A DNA stretch of 64,000 nt from Bacteroidota bacterium (GTDB taxonomy: Bacteria; Bacteroidota; Bacteroidia; Sphingobacteriales; Sphingobacteriaceae): NCBI GenBank assembly GCA_023427985.1, contig JAEYZM010000018.1, forward strand, positions 1 through 64,000, given 5' to 3'. Both the position numbers and the translations under genes were made by a program. Shown piece after piece: positions 43,553-52,149 of the stretch. Numbering within the stretch: the first letter of the stretch is position 1; every line of letters begins with the position of its first letter. Below the pieces are notes generated by a model. The model was not told the origin of the DNA, ran no database searches, and saw nothing but the letters and a program-made list of their open reading frames with translations.

Positions 43553-43906
43553 ATGGCTATTATTATTACTGAAGAATGTATCAACTGTGGCGCTTGCGAA
43601 CCTGAGTGTCCAAATAATGCAATATACGATGCTGGTGCTGCTTGGAAATTTTCCGATGGTACTGCCTTAAAAGGAATCATTGACTTTGGCGATGGGAATA
43701 CGATGGATGCCGATGCTGCACAACAAGCAATTTCGGATGAGGTGTATTACATTGTACCCGATAAATGTACGGAATGCGTGGGCTTCCATGATGAACCTCA
43801 ATGTGCTGCTGTTTGCCCAGTAGATTGTTGCATTGACGACGTGAATGTAAGAGAAACTCGAGAAGAATTATTAGAGAAGAAAAAGTGGTTGCACTTAGAA
43901 GAATAA
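43553..43906 (+). CDS. 4Fe-4S dicluster ferredoxin
   Basis: A 117-residue ferredoxin with two cluster motifs. The first is CX2CX2CX3CP (Cys9, 12, 15, 19: CINCGACEPECP). The second is spaced CX2CX8CX3CP (Cys72, 75, 84, 88: CTECVGFHDEPQCAAVCP), the Alvin-like arrangement. Between them is an insertion of ~35 residues (WKFSDGTALKGIIDFGDGNT) not found in minimal clostridial ferredoxins. It is a low-potential electron carrier. The start is placed at 43553 because the upstream 14 codons overlap the promoter. Confidence 0.9.
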   Translation: MAIIITEECINCGACEPECPNNAIYDAGAAWKFSDGTALKGIIDFGDGNTMDADAAQQAISDEVYYIVPDKCTECVGFHDEPQCAAVCPVDCCIDDVNVRETREELLEKKKWLHLEE

Positions 43907-43909
43907 GTT

Positions 43910-43933
43910 AAAGGGGGAATTTCCCCCTTTTTT
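43910..43933 (+). terminator. Rho-independent terminator after ferredoxin
   Basis: AAAGGGGGAA pairs with TTCCCCCTTT with no more than a minimal loop, then a T run. It begins 3 bases after the ferredoxin stop codon. Confidence 0.9.
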
Positions 43934-43959
43934 ATTATCTTCAAGCAGGAAAAGTTTCT

Positions 43960-44718
43960 ATGAGAAAATTTGGTGTTTGTCATTTATCTGTTGCTCCTCT
44001 AAGGGCTGAGCCAAGCGATCGCTCAGAAATAATTAGTCAAATTTTATTTGGTGAAGCCTTTGAGATTCTTGAAGAGCAAGTGAAATGGACTAAAATCAGA
44101 TGCATTTGGGACGACTATGAAGCTTATATCGATGTAAAACAATATAAGTTAGTAGACGAACGAACGGCTAATCATACCTTAAAATCTAAATTACTATTGA
44201 GCCCTATAGCTCAGATTGAACATCAAAAAACATTACAACACATTTCAATTGCTAGTAACATTGATCCATTTTTGAACGATGTTTACGATTTTAAATTATT
44301 AAAGTCCGATGTGTTTTCTGTTCAAAACGATAATAAGTTAAATGTAGAAGAACTTACAATAAAATGGTTGGGTACGCCTTATTTATGGGGTGGTAGATCG
44401 ATCTTCGGACTCGATTGCTCAGGTTATGTACAAGTAGTTTTTAAATTTTTCGGACATGCATTGCCAAGAGATGCTTATCAGCAAGCCGAACTAGGAGATA
44501 CGATTAACTTTATTCAAGAAGCACAAGCTGGTGACCTAGCATTTTTCGATAACGATGAAGGAAAAATTATCCATGTTGGTATTGTTCTTAGCGAACAACG
44601 TATCATTCATGCATCTGGCGAAGTTCGCATTGATAAATTAGATCATCAAGGGATTTTCAACGAAGATATTCAACGATATACCCATCATTTACGAATTATT
44701 AAACGACTTAAACTTTAA
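43960..44718 (+). CDS. NlpC/P60 cell-wall peptidase with N-terminal SH3-like domain
   Basis: A 252-residue C40-family cysteine peptidase. Residues ~1-65 form an SH3b-like domain (CHLSVAPLRAEPSDRSEIISQIL). The catalytic domain has Cys153 (IFGLDCSGYVQ), His205 (GKIIHVGIVL) and the third polar residue His217 (RIIHASG). The conserved WLGTPYLWGGRS precedes the Cys. Such enzymes cut D-gamma-Glu-diaminopimelate links in peptidoglycan. No obvious signal peptide is seen, so it may act on recycled muropeptides in the cytosol like YkfC. It overlaps the converging WD40 gene by 11 bases. Confidence 0.87.
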   Translation: MRKFGVCHLSVAPLRAEPSDRSEIISQILFGEAFEILEEQVKWTKIRCIWDDYEAYIDVKQYKLVDERTANHTLKSKLLLSPIAQIEHQKTLQHISIASNIDPFLNDVYDFKLLKSDVFSVQNDNKLNVEELTIKWLGTPYLWGGRSIFGLDCSGYVQVVFKFFGHALPRDAYQQAELGDTINFIQEAQAGDLAFFDNDEGKIIHVGIVLSEQRIIHASGEVRIDKLDHQGIFNEDIQRYTHHLRIIKRLKL

Positions 44719-45598
44719 TAATTTTCCAAACAAATATATTTTTATCGTCGCTCGCACTTAAGATGTAATCTTCATATTTGCTAATGGACAATCGGTTCAC
44801 GGACTTCTGGTGTCCCTTGTTTTTATTAGCATCCGCAATGGCAAGCAGATCTAAATTTTTACTCCAAACTTTGATGCTCTTATCCATGCTTGCGGAAATC
44901 AAATACTCGTTATTTACATCCAATTGCAAATCGTTCACTGCAAAATAATGTGCAGGAACTTCTTTCATCAAGTCGGTCGATTTCCATTTTTTTATATGTG
45001 CATCTCTACTCCCTGTAAATAATGCTTGTTCTACGGAATCAAATGCCGAACTGAAAATTGGAAGCGTATGACTAGATTGAATGGATAGAATAGAATTGCT
45101 TTCTAAATCGAATTCGTACAATTTTAAATCTTTACCAGATACATACAATTTATTTATGCCGATGCTTATCGTTCTCAAAGCTTGATCGGATACTTTAAAA
45201 GTATTTACAAGTTCCAATTTTTCTAAATCGAATTGATAGAGCTCTCCCTTTTCATTGACAAAATAGAGCCTGTTTTGAATGTTTTTGATATTAAATATTG
45301 CAGCACTTGAAACTTGTTTTTGATAAATTAATTGCTGTTTTACAAAATCAAAAATACTTAAGACCCCATTTCTATCGCCTGAAATTAAATAAGGATATTC
45401 TTTAACAGAATGCAAGTAATAAATACTTCCTGAGCTTTTATACATTACCTTAATCGGCTGCATCTTCTTTAAGCTCCATTCTACCACAGCGGCTTCGCCT
45501 CCTGCACTAAAAAAAATATGTTCTTTTTCTGAAGGACATAAGGCATATATGGGATGTTCGTGACCTTCAAGGGTCTGAACATATTTTAATTCAATCAT
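44708..45598 (-). CDS. WD40-repeat protein
   Basis: A 296-residue beta-propeller protein with about seven repeats. Clear units include TLEGHEHPIYALCPSEKEHIFFSAGG, SHTLPIFSSAFDSVEQALFTGSRDAHIKKWKS in part, NEYLISASMDKSIKVWSK and SKYEDYILSASDDKNIFVWK. There is no signal peptide, so it is cytosolic, probably a protein-interaction scaffold. Its start overlaps the hisA stop by one base (TAATG on the minus strand), so the two are coupled. No enzymatic motif is seen. Confidence 0.85.
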   Translation of the reverse strand: MIELKYVQTLEGHEHPIYALCPSEKEHIFFSAGGEAAVVEWSLKKMQPIKVMYKSSGSIYYLHSVKEYPYLISGDRNGVLSIFDFVKQQLIYQKQVSSAAIFNIKNIQNRLYFVNEKGELYQFDLEKLELVNTFKVSDQALRTISIGINKLYVSGKDLKLYEFDLESNSILSIQSSHTLPIFSSAFDSVEQALFTGSRDAHIKKWKSTDLMKEVPAHYFAVNDLQLDVNNEYLISASMDKSIKVWSKNLDLLAIADANKNKGHQKSVNRLSISKYEDYILSASDDKNIFVWKIIKV

Positions 45599-46347
45599 TA
45601 AAAACTAACTAATGCTTGTAAGTTCCATTGTTTAATTTCGTCAATGCTGATTTTGTTTTCATAAATCGCTTTAGCAATGACTACCGATTCCAATTGTGCT
45701 TCTTGTAATGCTTTGACATCATCAATGGTACTAATTCCACCTTGTGCTATCAATTTGATGAAAGGGAAATGTGATTTAAAACTCTTATATAATTCTACAT
45801 TGGAACCCTTCAATTTTCCGTCATTCCCAATATCTGTACACAAAAATCTGAAATAGCCTAAACTCACACATTTATCAATGAAATCGAGTGGTTTAATATT
45901 GGATTTCTTCTCCCATCCGCTGTGCATTAATTCATTATTTAAAATATCAACAGCAATCACCACTTGGTCGGAACAAGAATCTTTACCACAAATTTCCTTA
46001 CTCAATTCGAATAAAAATCCTTCGTCGGTTATGGCTTTTGTGCCCAATACAATTCTATGAAATCCTAATTCAATTAATTCTTTCACTTTATCAATACTCC
46101 TAACGCCACCGCCATATTGGATTTTAAGTGGGCTAGATTTCAAAATATCTAATAAGTATTCTTGTTGTGAAAAATCGCCTTTTGCTCCATTCAAATCTAT
46201 AATTTGAATAAAGTCAGTCCCATTAGAATTGAGTTGTTGCAACATGTCTTTTAAGGCAACATCGTATTCTGTAACTGCATCGTATTTACCTCCGGTTAAA
46301 CGCACAACCTTACGGTCGAGTAAATCAATTGCTGGTATTATGTACAT
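45598..46347 (-). CDS. hisA: HisA, phosphoribosylformimino-AICAR-P isomerase
   Basis: A 249-residue TIM barrel. The opening MYIIPAIDLLDRKVVRLTGG has the catalytic Asp8. The second half carries VVIAVDIL (Asp near 130), and both phosphate loops are present (IQYGGGVRSID; LIAQGGISTIDD). It isomerises ProFAR to PRFAR in histidine synthesis. No other his gene is near, which is unusual since hisA normally sits in a his operon; it could be a paralogue with altered use. The gap upstream (46348-46485) holds no gene. Confidence 0.9.
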   Translation of the reverse strand: MYIIPAIDLLDRKVVRLTGGKYDAVTEYDVALKDMLQQLNSNGTDFIQIIDLNGAKGDFSQQEYLLDILKSSPLKIQYGGGVRSIDKVKELIELGFHRIVLGTKAITDEGFLFELSKEICGKDSCSDQVVIAVDILNNELMHSGWEKKSNIKPLDFIDKCVSLGYFRFLCTDIGNDGKLKGSNVELYKSFKSHFPFIKLIAQGGISTIDDVKALQEAQLESVVIAKAIYENKISIDEIKQWNLQALVSF

Positions 46348-46485
46348 AGCTTATCGTTTTTAATCATCAAAATTGGATGAGGGTAATTGCTAATTTCGTA
46401 AAAAATGAGTTATGTTGATAAGTAAATGTGAAATTAGCACCCTAAATCCTTAAAAAATACGTTTTGCTTGCGTATTTTTGAGAAA

Positions 46486-48510
46486 ATGAACTTTGTATAT
46501 CCAGGATTTTTATTCGCATTATCTGCCATATCCATCCCCATAATTATTCATTTAATTCAATTAAGGAAATACAAACGCGTATATTTTTCCAATACACGTT
46601 TTCTTCAGAAAATTGAGCAAGAACAAAGCAAATCCAATAAACTTAAGAATTTATTGATTCTGCTTATGCGAATTTTGAGTATTTTATTCCTGGTCTTAGC
46701 ATTTGCGCAACCCTATATTCCGAGTTCAAATGGACTTTCTGCTGGTTCAGTAAATTATGTTTCGGTATACATTGATAATTCATTTAGCATGGACCGACAA
46801 GGCACAAATGGTTTATTATTGGATGAAGCAAAAAGAAAGGCAAAGGAAATTGCAAATGCATTTAGCATCAACGATAAATTTCAATTGTTAGGGAATGAAT
46901 TGAATGGCAATCAGAGAAGATGGTTGAATAAAGATGCTTTTGTTGCTGCATTAGCCGATATGAAAATATCAGCGATCAGCAGAACCATAGATCAAGTCAC
47001 ATCGAACCAAAATTCATATTTTAATGAACTGAATACAAATGCAAAACATGCGTTTATCGTATCGGACTTCCAAAATAGTTTTTATGAAAGCAGTAGATCG
47101 ATGCAATTGGATTCGAGTATTCAATGGAATTATGTGTATCTGAAAAACACCAATGCAGCTAATATTAGTATAGATTCCGCATGGTTCAACTCGCCAGTAC
47201 ATCAGCCTAATGCAAATGAGCAATTATTGGTAAAGTTTAGCAATCATTCGAGTGATGCAATAGAACAATTAGGCTATACCTTGAAGTTGAACAATCAAAT
47301 AATTGCCAAAGCTTCCATACGCATAAATGAAAATGAAAGTTATACCGATACTTTAAATTTCAAGAACAGATCTTTAGGGTATCAGAGTTTAGAACTTGAA
47401 CTTTTAGATGCTGGTTTGAATTTCGACAATCGATATTTTCTGAGCTATTCTATTCAAGCAAATAAACATGTTGCAATCATTAACGATGCGAGTGTAAATT
47501 ATATTGAACAAGTTTTTAATACAGAGCCTTATTTTATCACAAAGTCTTTTAGCTCGAATAACATCGACTATAATTTTTTAACGAAGGCCGATGTGATTTT
47601 TATCAATAGTGTAACTGAACCGAGTACAGGTTTGTTGGATGAAATAAAAAAGGCTTTAGAGGCTTCAAAGACAGTTGTATATTTCCCTTCTGAGTCCCAA
47701 ATAAATTCTAATCGAAGCATTGCATCGGCATTAGGTCTAAAGGATTTTAGCTCGATTGTGAATTCCAAAACACAGATAGAGCGATTGAATTACAACGCCA
47801 GCTTGTACAAAGGGGTCTTTTATAATGCCAAGCAAAATCGTTTGGATTTGCCAAGTTTGAATACGTATTATCAATATTCTTCAAATGCGGCAAAGGCATC
47901 GGTCGATTTATTATTCAACAATTTGAATGAGCCGGTTTTGAAATATTATAAGATTGGTAAAGGGAATGTTTATCAATTTGCTTTTGAGCTGGATGCTGAA
48001 TCTGGAAATTTTGTAAAGCATTCCTTAATAGTTCCCACTTTTTTAAGAATGGCTACGGTGCATTCGCAGTCGGAGCAATTGGCCTATACCATCGGTGAAC
48101 AGAATTCCTTGGAGTTAAAGGGTTTGTCGATGAGTGATAGGGACAAGAAAAGTTTGACAAAGGGCACCACGAGTTTGATTCCAGAAGTACGGAATTACAA
48201 CAATAAAACAGAATTGTTTATTGCCGATGAATTAAAGGAAGCTGGAGTCTATAGTTTCGCATTGAATGGAGAAAAGAAGGCAGAAATAGCCTTTAATTAC
48301 AATCGAAAGGAATCGGAAATGCGTTTCGCTGAGCTTGATGAATTGAAAAATTTAGAATCGAAAGGTATAAAAATCTGGATGTCGGAACAATCGAGTCTCT
48401 CAAAACTGATAAAAGATAGTACTTCTGGCAAGAGATATTGGAAAATATGTGTTATTTTGGCCTTGATTTTTATTAGCCTCGAAATCCTTATTATACGTGC
48501 ATTTAAATAA
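46486..48510 (+). CDS. BatA-domain membrane protein with VWA-like region
   Basis: A 674-residue membrane protein. The start MNFVYPGFLFALSAISIPIIIHLI is the BatA N-terminal double-span domain, and a second span follows (LLILLMRILSILFLVLAFAQP). A von Willebrand A-like domain comes next (VSVYIDNSFSMDRQG, the MIDAS-type DxSxS being DNSFS). The long periplasmic region ends in a C-terminal span (ICVILALIFISLEILIIRAF). Function is unproven; Bat proteins are linked to stress tolerance and gliding or envelope assembly. A near-leaderless TATTTTTG element sits at 46473-46480. It overlaps the next gene by one base. Confidence 0.85.
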   Translation: MNFVYPGFLFALSAISIPIIIHLIQLRKYKRVYFSNTRFLQKIEQEQSKSNKLKNLLILLMRILSILFLVLAFAQPYIPSSNGLSAGSVNYVSVYIDNSFSMDRQGTNGLLLDEAKRKAKEIANAFSINDKFQLLGNELNGNQRRWLNKDAFVAALADMKISAISRTIDQVTSNQNSYFNELNTNAKHAFIVSDFQNSFYESSRSMQLDSSIQWNYVYLKNTNAANISIDSAWFNSPVHQPNANEQLLVKFSNHSSDAIEQLGYTLKLNNQIIAKASIRINENESYTDTLNFKNRSLGYQSLELELLDAGLNFDNRYFLSYSIQANKHVAIINDASVNYIEQVFNTEPYFITKSFSSNNIDYNFLTKADVIFINSVTEPSTGLLDEIKKALEASKTVVYFPSESQINSNRSIASALGLKDFSSIVNSKTQIERLNYNASLYKGVFYNAKQNRLDLPSLNTYYQYSSNAAKASVDLLFNNLNEPVLKYYKIGKGNVYQFAFELDAESGNFVKHSLIVPTFLRMATVHSQSEQLAYTIGEQNSLELKGLSMSDRDKKSLTKGTTSLIPEVRNYNNKTELFIADELKEAGVYSFALNGEKKAEIAFNYNRKESEMRFAELDELKNLESKGIKIWMSEQSSLSKLIKDSTSGKRYWKICVILALIFISLEILIIRAFK

Positions 48511-49778
48511 TGAAAATACTTATTAAATCAGTAAAAGTGGTTGACAAACATTCCAAATGGAATGGTCAAACTGTTGATGTGCAAATTGCTTCGGGTAAGA
48601 TTGAGAAAATTGCGAAGAAAATTAGCAACAGCACATATAAATCTTACGAATTTAAGAACGCATGTATAGCCCCAAGTTTTGTGGACATGTACGCAGTGAT
48701 TCCGGAACCAGGATTTGAATACCGAGAAAATTTACAATCGGGTCTGGCGGCAGCAGCGGCTGGAGGTTTTAGCCATGTGGCCATTATGCCTCATCAGCAA
48801 CCAGTGGTGCAGGATAAATCCAGTGTCGAATTCATACTTTCAAAAACTAAAAATCAAATTTGTACACCTTTAGTCATCGCCGCACTTTCTAGAAATAGGG
48901 AGGGTAAAGACATGACTGAGATGTACGATATGTTGCTCTCTGGTGCCAAAGCATTTTCGGATGGCGATAAATCGGTACAAGATGCAGGACTAATGTCCAG
49001 ATGTCTGCAATATGCAAAAGGCATTAATTCATTTGTGATTTCATTTGCTGAAGAACAAAGCATCGCCCTAAATTCAAAAATTAATGAAGGTGTCATGAGT
49101 ACACAGCTCGGTATGAAAGGTAATCCTAGCTTATCGGAAGAACTCATGATCAGCAGAGATTTATTCCTTGCAGAGTATCACAATGCGAGAATACATTTCA
49201 CACAAGTTAGTTCTGCACGATCGCTGGAACTTATAAAAGCTGCTAAGAAAAAAGGCATTCAGGTGACTGCCGATGTGAGCATTCATCATCTGATATACGA
49301 CGAACAAGTGTTGGAAACATTTGATTCAAATTTTAAATTAAGACCACCCTTGCGCACGAAAGCAGATGTTAACGCATTGCGCAATGCGTTGAAAGAAGGA
49401 GTGATAGATGCCGTTTCATCTCAACATATTCCTATTGAGTTAGAAGGGAAAGATGTTGAATTTGAAATTGCGAAATATGGAATGATTTCTTTTCAAACCT
49501 ACTTTTCTCAATTGCTTCAACTTCTAAGTAAAAACAATACTTTGGAGGATGTTTTAGAATCGGCAAGCACTAAGCCAAGAGCTATCTTCGATCTAGAAAC
49601 AGTAGTGTTGGAGGAAGGCTCAATTGCTGAATTGTGTATATTCGATACCGATAAAAAATGGCAGTTTAACGAAAGTCAAAATTTATCAAAATCAGCTAAC
49701 TCCAATTTATTTGGAACAGAATTAAAAGGGAAAGTACTGGCCTTAATAGCCAATGATCAAATAAATACAAATAAGTAA
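48510..49778 (+). CDS. Catalytically degenerate dihydroorotase homologue
   Basis: A 422-residue amidohydrolase-fold protein collinear with dihydroorotase, with the active site lost. The canonical DxHVHxREPG reads DMYAVIPEPG at 59-68: both metal His are Tyr61 and Val63, and the substrate Arg is Pro65. The later HCED is FAEE (residue 179 Phe), the HVST His is Gln232, and TDHAPH is SQHIPI (catalytic Asp replaced by Gln305). The active enzyme is at 13108. Non-catalytic dihydroorotase chains are known as structural partners of aspartate transcarbamylase. Here the neighbours are BatA and envelope genes. Confidence 0.86.
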   Translation: MKILIKSVKVVDKHSKWNGQTVDVQIASGKIEKIAKKISNSTYKSYEFKNACIAPSFVDMYAVIPEPGFEYRENLQSGLAAAAAGGFSHVAIMPHQQPVVQDKSSVEFILSKTKNQICTPLVIAALSRNREGKDMTEMYDMLLSGAKAFSDGDKSVQDAGLMSRCLQYAKGINSFVISFAEEQSIALNSKINEGVMSTQLGMKGNPSLSEELMISRDLFLAEYHNARIHFTQVSSARSLELIKAAKKKGIQVTADVSIHHLIYDEQVLETFDSNFKLRPPLRTKADVNALRNALKEGVIDAVSSQHIPIELEGKDVEFEIAKYGMISFQTYFSQLLQLLSKNNTLEDVLESASTKPRAIFDLETVVLEEGSIAELCIFDTDKKWQFNESQNLSKSANSNLFGTELKGKVLALIANDQINTNK

Positions 49779-50506
49779 TGATAGAATCGGTACCAGAAAC
49801 TTTAGCGGCAGTGATTTCTGCATTTTGGAATGCATCGGACAAAGAGCTACAAAAAGCATTTGATCACAAAGCATTTTATGCTAAATGTGTTGCACTTTTT
49901 AATGGAGAGCCTAATTTCATTCAAAAGCTAGACGCCTTAGATGAATTAGTAGACGAGCATCCAGAAATAGCGAGCATTCGTGAGTATTTGGTCGATTTAT
50001 TATTTATACATTTTTTCAATGAAGATGTTCAACGATTGGAAGCCGACTATTTGGATTCTCCTGAATGGGAAAAGATAGAAGATGAAACCATTGATAGAGG
50101 TACAGAACTATTGAACTTGCATTTGTACATCAACGAATGCAAAGAAGAAGACGAACAAGCAGAGCTATCGCATTTCTTAAAAGAGTTTTTATTAGTCGAT
50201 GAAGATGAGTTTCAAGACGAATATAAAATTTATGAATCGGTGATTGCCAATCAGATTTTGGTTGAAGCTGAGCAGTCGGAAATTGCAAAGGTTTATCAAT
50301 CTTTAAAAGAAAACGACGACATTAAAGATGTGTTTTATCCTTTGATGACATTCTTCTCGAATATCGTTTTCGATATTGAAAACTACGAAGCGTATTTAAA
50401 GTATAGCATTAATAAAAATTACGATGCTGCTGTATTAGCAGGCATTTATTCCTATCATCACGGCAATGGGCTATTCCCAAAAACTTTTATAAATTGCAAA
50501 AACTAA
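49778..50506 (+). CDS. Acidic hypothetical protein
   Basis: A 242-residue, strongly acidic, mostly helical cytosolic protein (MIESVPETLAAVISAFWNASDKELQKAF; EDEQAELSHFLKEFLLVDEDEFQDEYKIY in parts). No signal peptide, membrane span or catalytic motif is seen. Helical hairpin repeats suggest an alpha-solenoid adaptor. Its start overlaps the degenerate dihydroorotase stop by one base, so it belongs to the BatA operon. I recognise no family. Confidence 0.65.
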   Translation: MIESVPETLAAVISAFWNASDKELQKAFDHKAFYAKCVALFNGEPNFIQKLDALDELVDEHPEIASIREYLVDLLFIHFFNEDVQRLEADYLDSPEWEKIEDETIDRGTELLNLHLYINECKEEDEQAELSHFLKEFLLVDEDEFQDEYKIYESVIANQILVEAEQSEIAKVYQSLKENDDIKDVFYPLMTFFSNIVFDIENYEAYLKYSINKNYDAAVLAGIYSYHHGNGLFPKTFINCKN

Positions 50507-50516
50507 AATAAACGAT

Positions 50517-51080
50517 ATGGAAAATACCGAACAAACTACCGTAAGCAGTCCTGTTAAAGGTTATAGAAACATCTCATTGAAATGGGGTTTAATTTGCGCT
50601 GCATTTTTAATTGTATTATCAGTTTTAATGTACATCATTAACTGGGAATTAATGGTGAATATGTGGATGGGATTTGCTGGCTTAGCTGTGATGATCGTAT
50701 TGTTTGTGTTGGGAGTAAAAGAAGTGAAAGCAAATTTAGGCGGATACATCTCCATTTCTGAAGGATTGTTTTCTATCTTTTTAATGTATATCGTAGCATC
50801 GTTTATTAGTATGCTATTTAACTATGCATTGATGAATTGGATTGATCCCAACTTACCCGTATTAATGAAAGAAAAAACCATTGAAACAACGGTAGAAATG
50901 ATGCAAAAATTTGGAGCATCGGAAGAAGATGTAAATAAAACATTAGATCAATTGGATTCAATGGACACTGCAAGTTTCAGCGCTTTATTTTGGCAGTTTG
51001 TAAAAGGCTCTGCTTTTGGTTTTATTATAGCATTCATCATTGCTTTAATTGTACGTAAGAAGCGCCCTGTATTTGAATAG
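50517..51080 (+). CDS. DUF4199-family membrane protein (second copy)
   Basis: A 187-residue protein with four hydrophobic spans (GLICAAFLIVLSVLMYII, MWMGFAGLAVMIVLFVLGV, GLFSIFLMYIVASFISMLF, GFIIAFIIALIVRK). A soluble Met-rich loop (TVEMMQKFGASEEDVNKTLDQL) lies between spans three and four. It has the same architecture as the 25619-26134 product. It is followed after 3 bases by a glycosyltransferase, a pairing that suggests an envelope role. Confidence 0.82.
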   Translation: MENTEQTTVSSPVKGYRNISLKWGLICAAFLIVLSVLMYIINWELMVNMWMGFAGLAVMIVLFVLGVKEVKANLGGYISISEGLFSIFLMYIVASFISMLFNYALMNWIDPNLPVLMKEKTIETTVEMMQKFGASEEDVNKTLDQLDSMDTASFSALFWQFVKGSAFGFIIAFIIALIVRKKRPVFE

Positions 51081-51083
51081 AAA

Positions 51084-52037
51084 ATGGATATATCAGTAGT
51101 CATACCTTTATACAACGAAGAAGAGTCATTGCCGGAATTGCACGATTGGATTGTGCGCGTGATGCAAGCAAATAATTATTCGTATGAAATTTTATTTGTG
51201 GACGATGGGAGCAACGATAATTCTTGGAATGTGATCAAGGATTTAAAATCAAAAAACTCGAATGTTCGTGCAGTGAAATTTCGTAGAAATTACGGAAAGT
51301 CCGCTGCATTGAACGTGGGCTTTGAAGCATGCAAGGGCGATGTAGTGATTACTATGGATGCCGACTTACAGGATAGTCCGGATGAGATTCCAATTTTATA
51401 TAATAGAATTATCAATGAGAAGCTCGATTTGATTTCTGGTTGGAAGAAAAAACGCTACGATCCAATTAGCAAGACCATTCCAACGAAATTATTCAATTGG
51501 GCTACGCGTAAGATGTCGGGTATAAATAATTTGCACGATTTTAATTGTGGATTAAAAGCATATAGATCAGCTGTTGTAAAAAATATTGAAGTGTATGGTG
51601 AGATGCATCGCTACATTCCAGTGATTGCAAAATGGTCGGGCTTCAAGAAAATTGAAGAACAAGTTGTAGAACATAGAGCTAGGAAGTACGGTGTAACAAA
51701 ATTCGGATTAAGCCGATTTGTGAATGGATTTTTGGATTTGCTTTCCATCTTTTTTGTTGGAAAATTCCAAAAGCGACCTATGCATTTTTTCGGTACCATC
51801 GGCACACTTTCATTCTTAACTGGATTTGTATTGTCGATGTATATCATCGGCGAAAAATTATACCGTATTTATGAAGGCAAGCATTTGAATAGAGATGTCA
51901 CCGATCAGCCATTGTTTTACATTGCATTGGTGATGACCATCATTGGAACGCAATTATTCTTAACGGGATTTTTAGCGGAGATGGTGGGAAGAAATTCGCC
52001 GGAGAGAAATAATTACAAGATAGAAGAAGAGGTTTGA
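51084..52037 (+). CDS. Family 2 glycosyltransferase (polyprenyl-phosphate type)
   Basis: A 317-residue GT-A enzyme. The nucleotide-binding part begins MDISVVIPLYNEEESLPELH and has EILFVDDGSND and VITMDADLQDSPDEIP (DxD). Two membrane spans at the C-terminus (FGTIGTLSFLTGFVLSMYII and PLFYIALVMTIIGTQLFLTGFLAEM) match DPM1/GtrB-type transferases, which move a sugar from a nucleotide donor to polyprenyl phosphate at the inner membrane. The sugar is unknown. It leads into an envelope-polysaccharide cluster. Confidence 0.9.
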   Translation: MDISVVIPLYNEEESLPELHDWIVRVMQANNYSYEILFVDDGSNDNSWNVIKDLKSKNSNVRAVKFRRNYGKSAALNVGFEACKGDVVITMDADLQDSPDEIPILYNRIINEKLDLISGWKKKRYDPISKTIPTKLFNWATRKMSGINNLHDFNCGLKAYRSAVVKNIEVYGEMHRYIPVIAKWSGFKKIEEQVVEHRARKYGVTKFGLSRFVNGFLDLLSIFFVGKFQKRPMHFFGTIGTLSFLTGFVLSMYIIGEKLYRIYEGKHLNRDVTDQPLFYIALVMTIIGTQLFLTGFLAEMVGRNSPERNNYKIEEEV

Positions 52038-52040
52038 TAG

Positions 52041-52058
52041 TCCCGATAGCTATCGGGA
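52041..52058. repeat. Dispersed palindrome TCCCGATAGCTATCGGGA, copy 2
   Basis: A perfect 18-base palindrome 3 bases after the glycosyltransferase stop codon. Identical to copies at 6381 and 57996. No T run follows, so it does not look like an ordinary terminator. Confidence 0.8.
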
Positions 52059-52097
52059 GCAAATTAGCAAATTGCGCGAACAATAACCTGATTTCTC

Positions 52098-52137
52098 AAT
52101 AACATAATAACTTATTTTTTAATAACATAATAACTTA
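52098..52137. repeat. Direct repeat AATAACATAATAACTTA
   Basis: Two identical 17-base copies (52098-52114 and 52121-52137) in the 112-base gap before the epimerase gene. AT-rich and of simple composition; similar spacer filler occurs at 7340-7390 and 34785-34880. Confidence 0.8.
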
Positions 52138-52149
52138 AAATAATAATCA

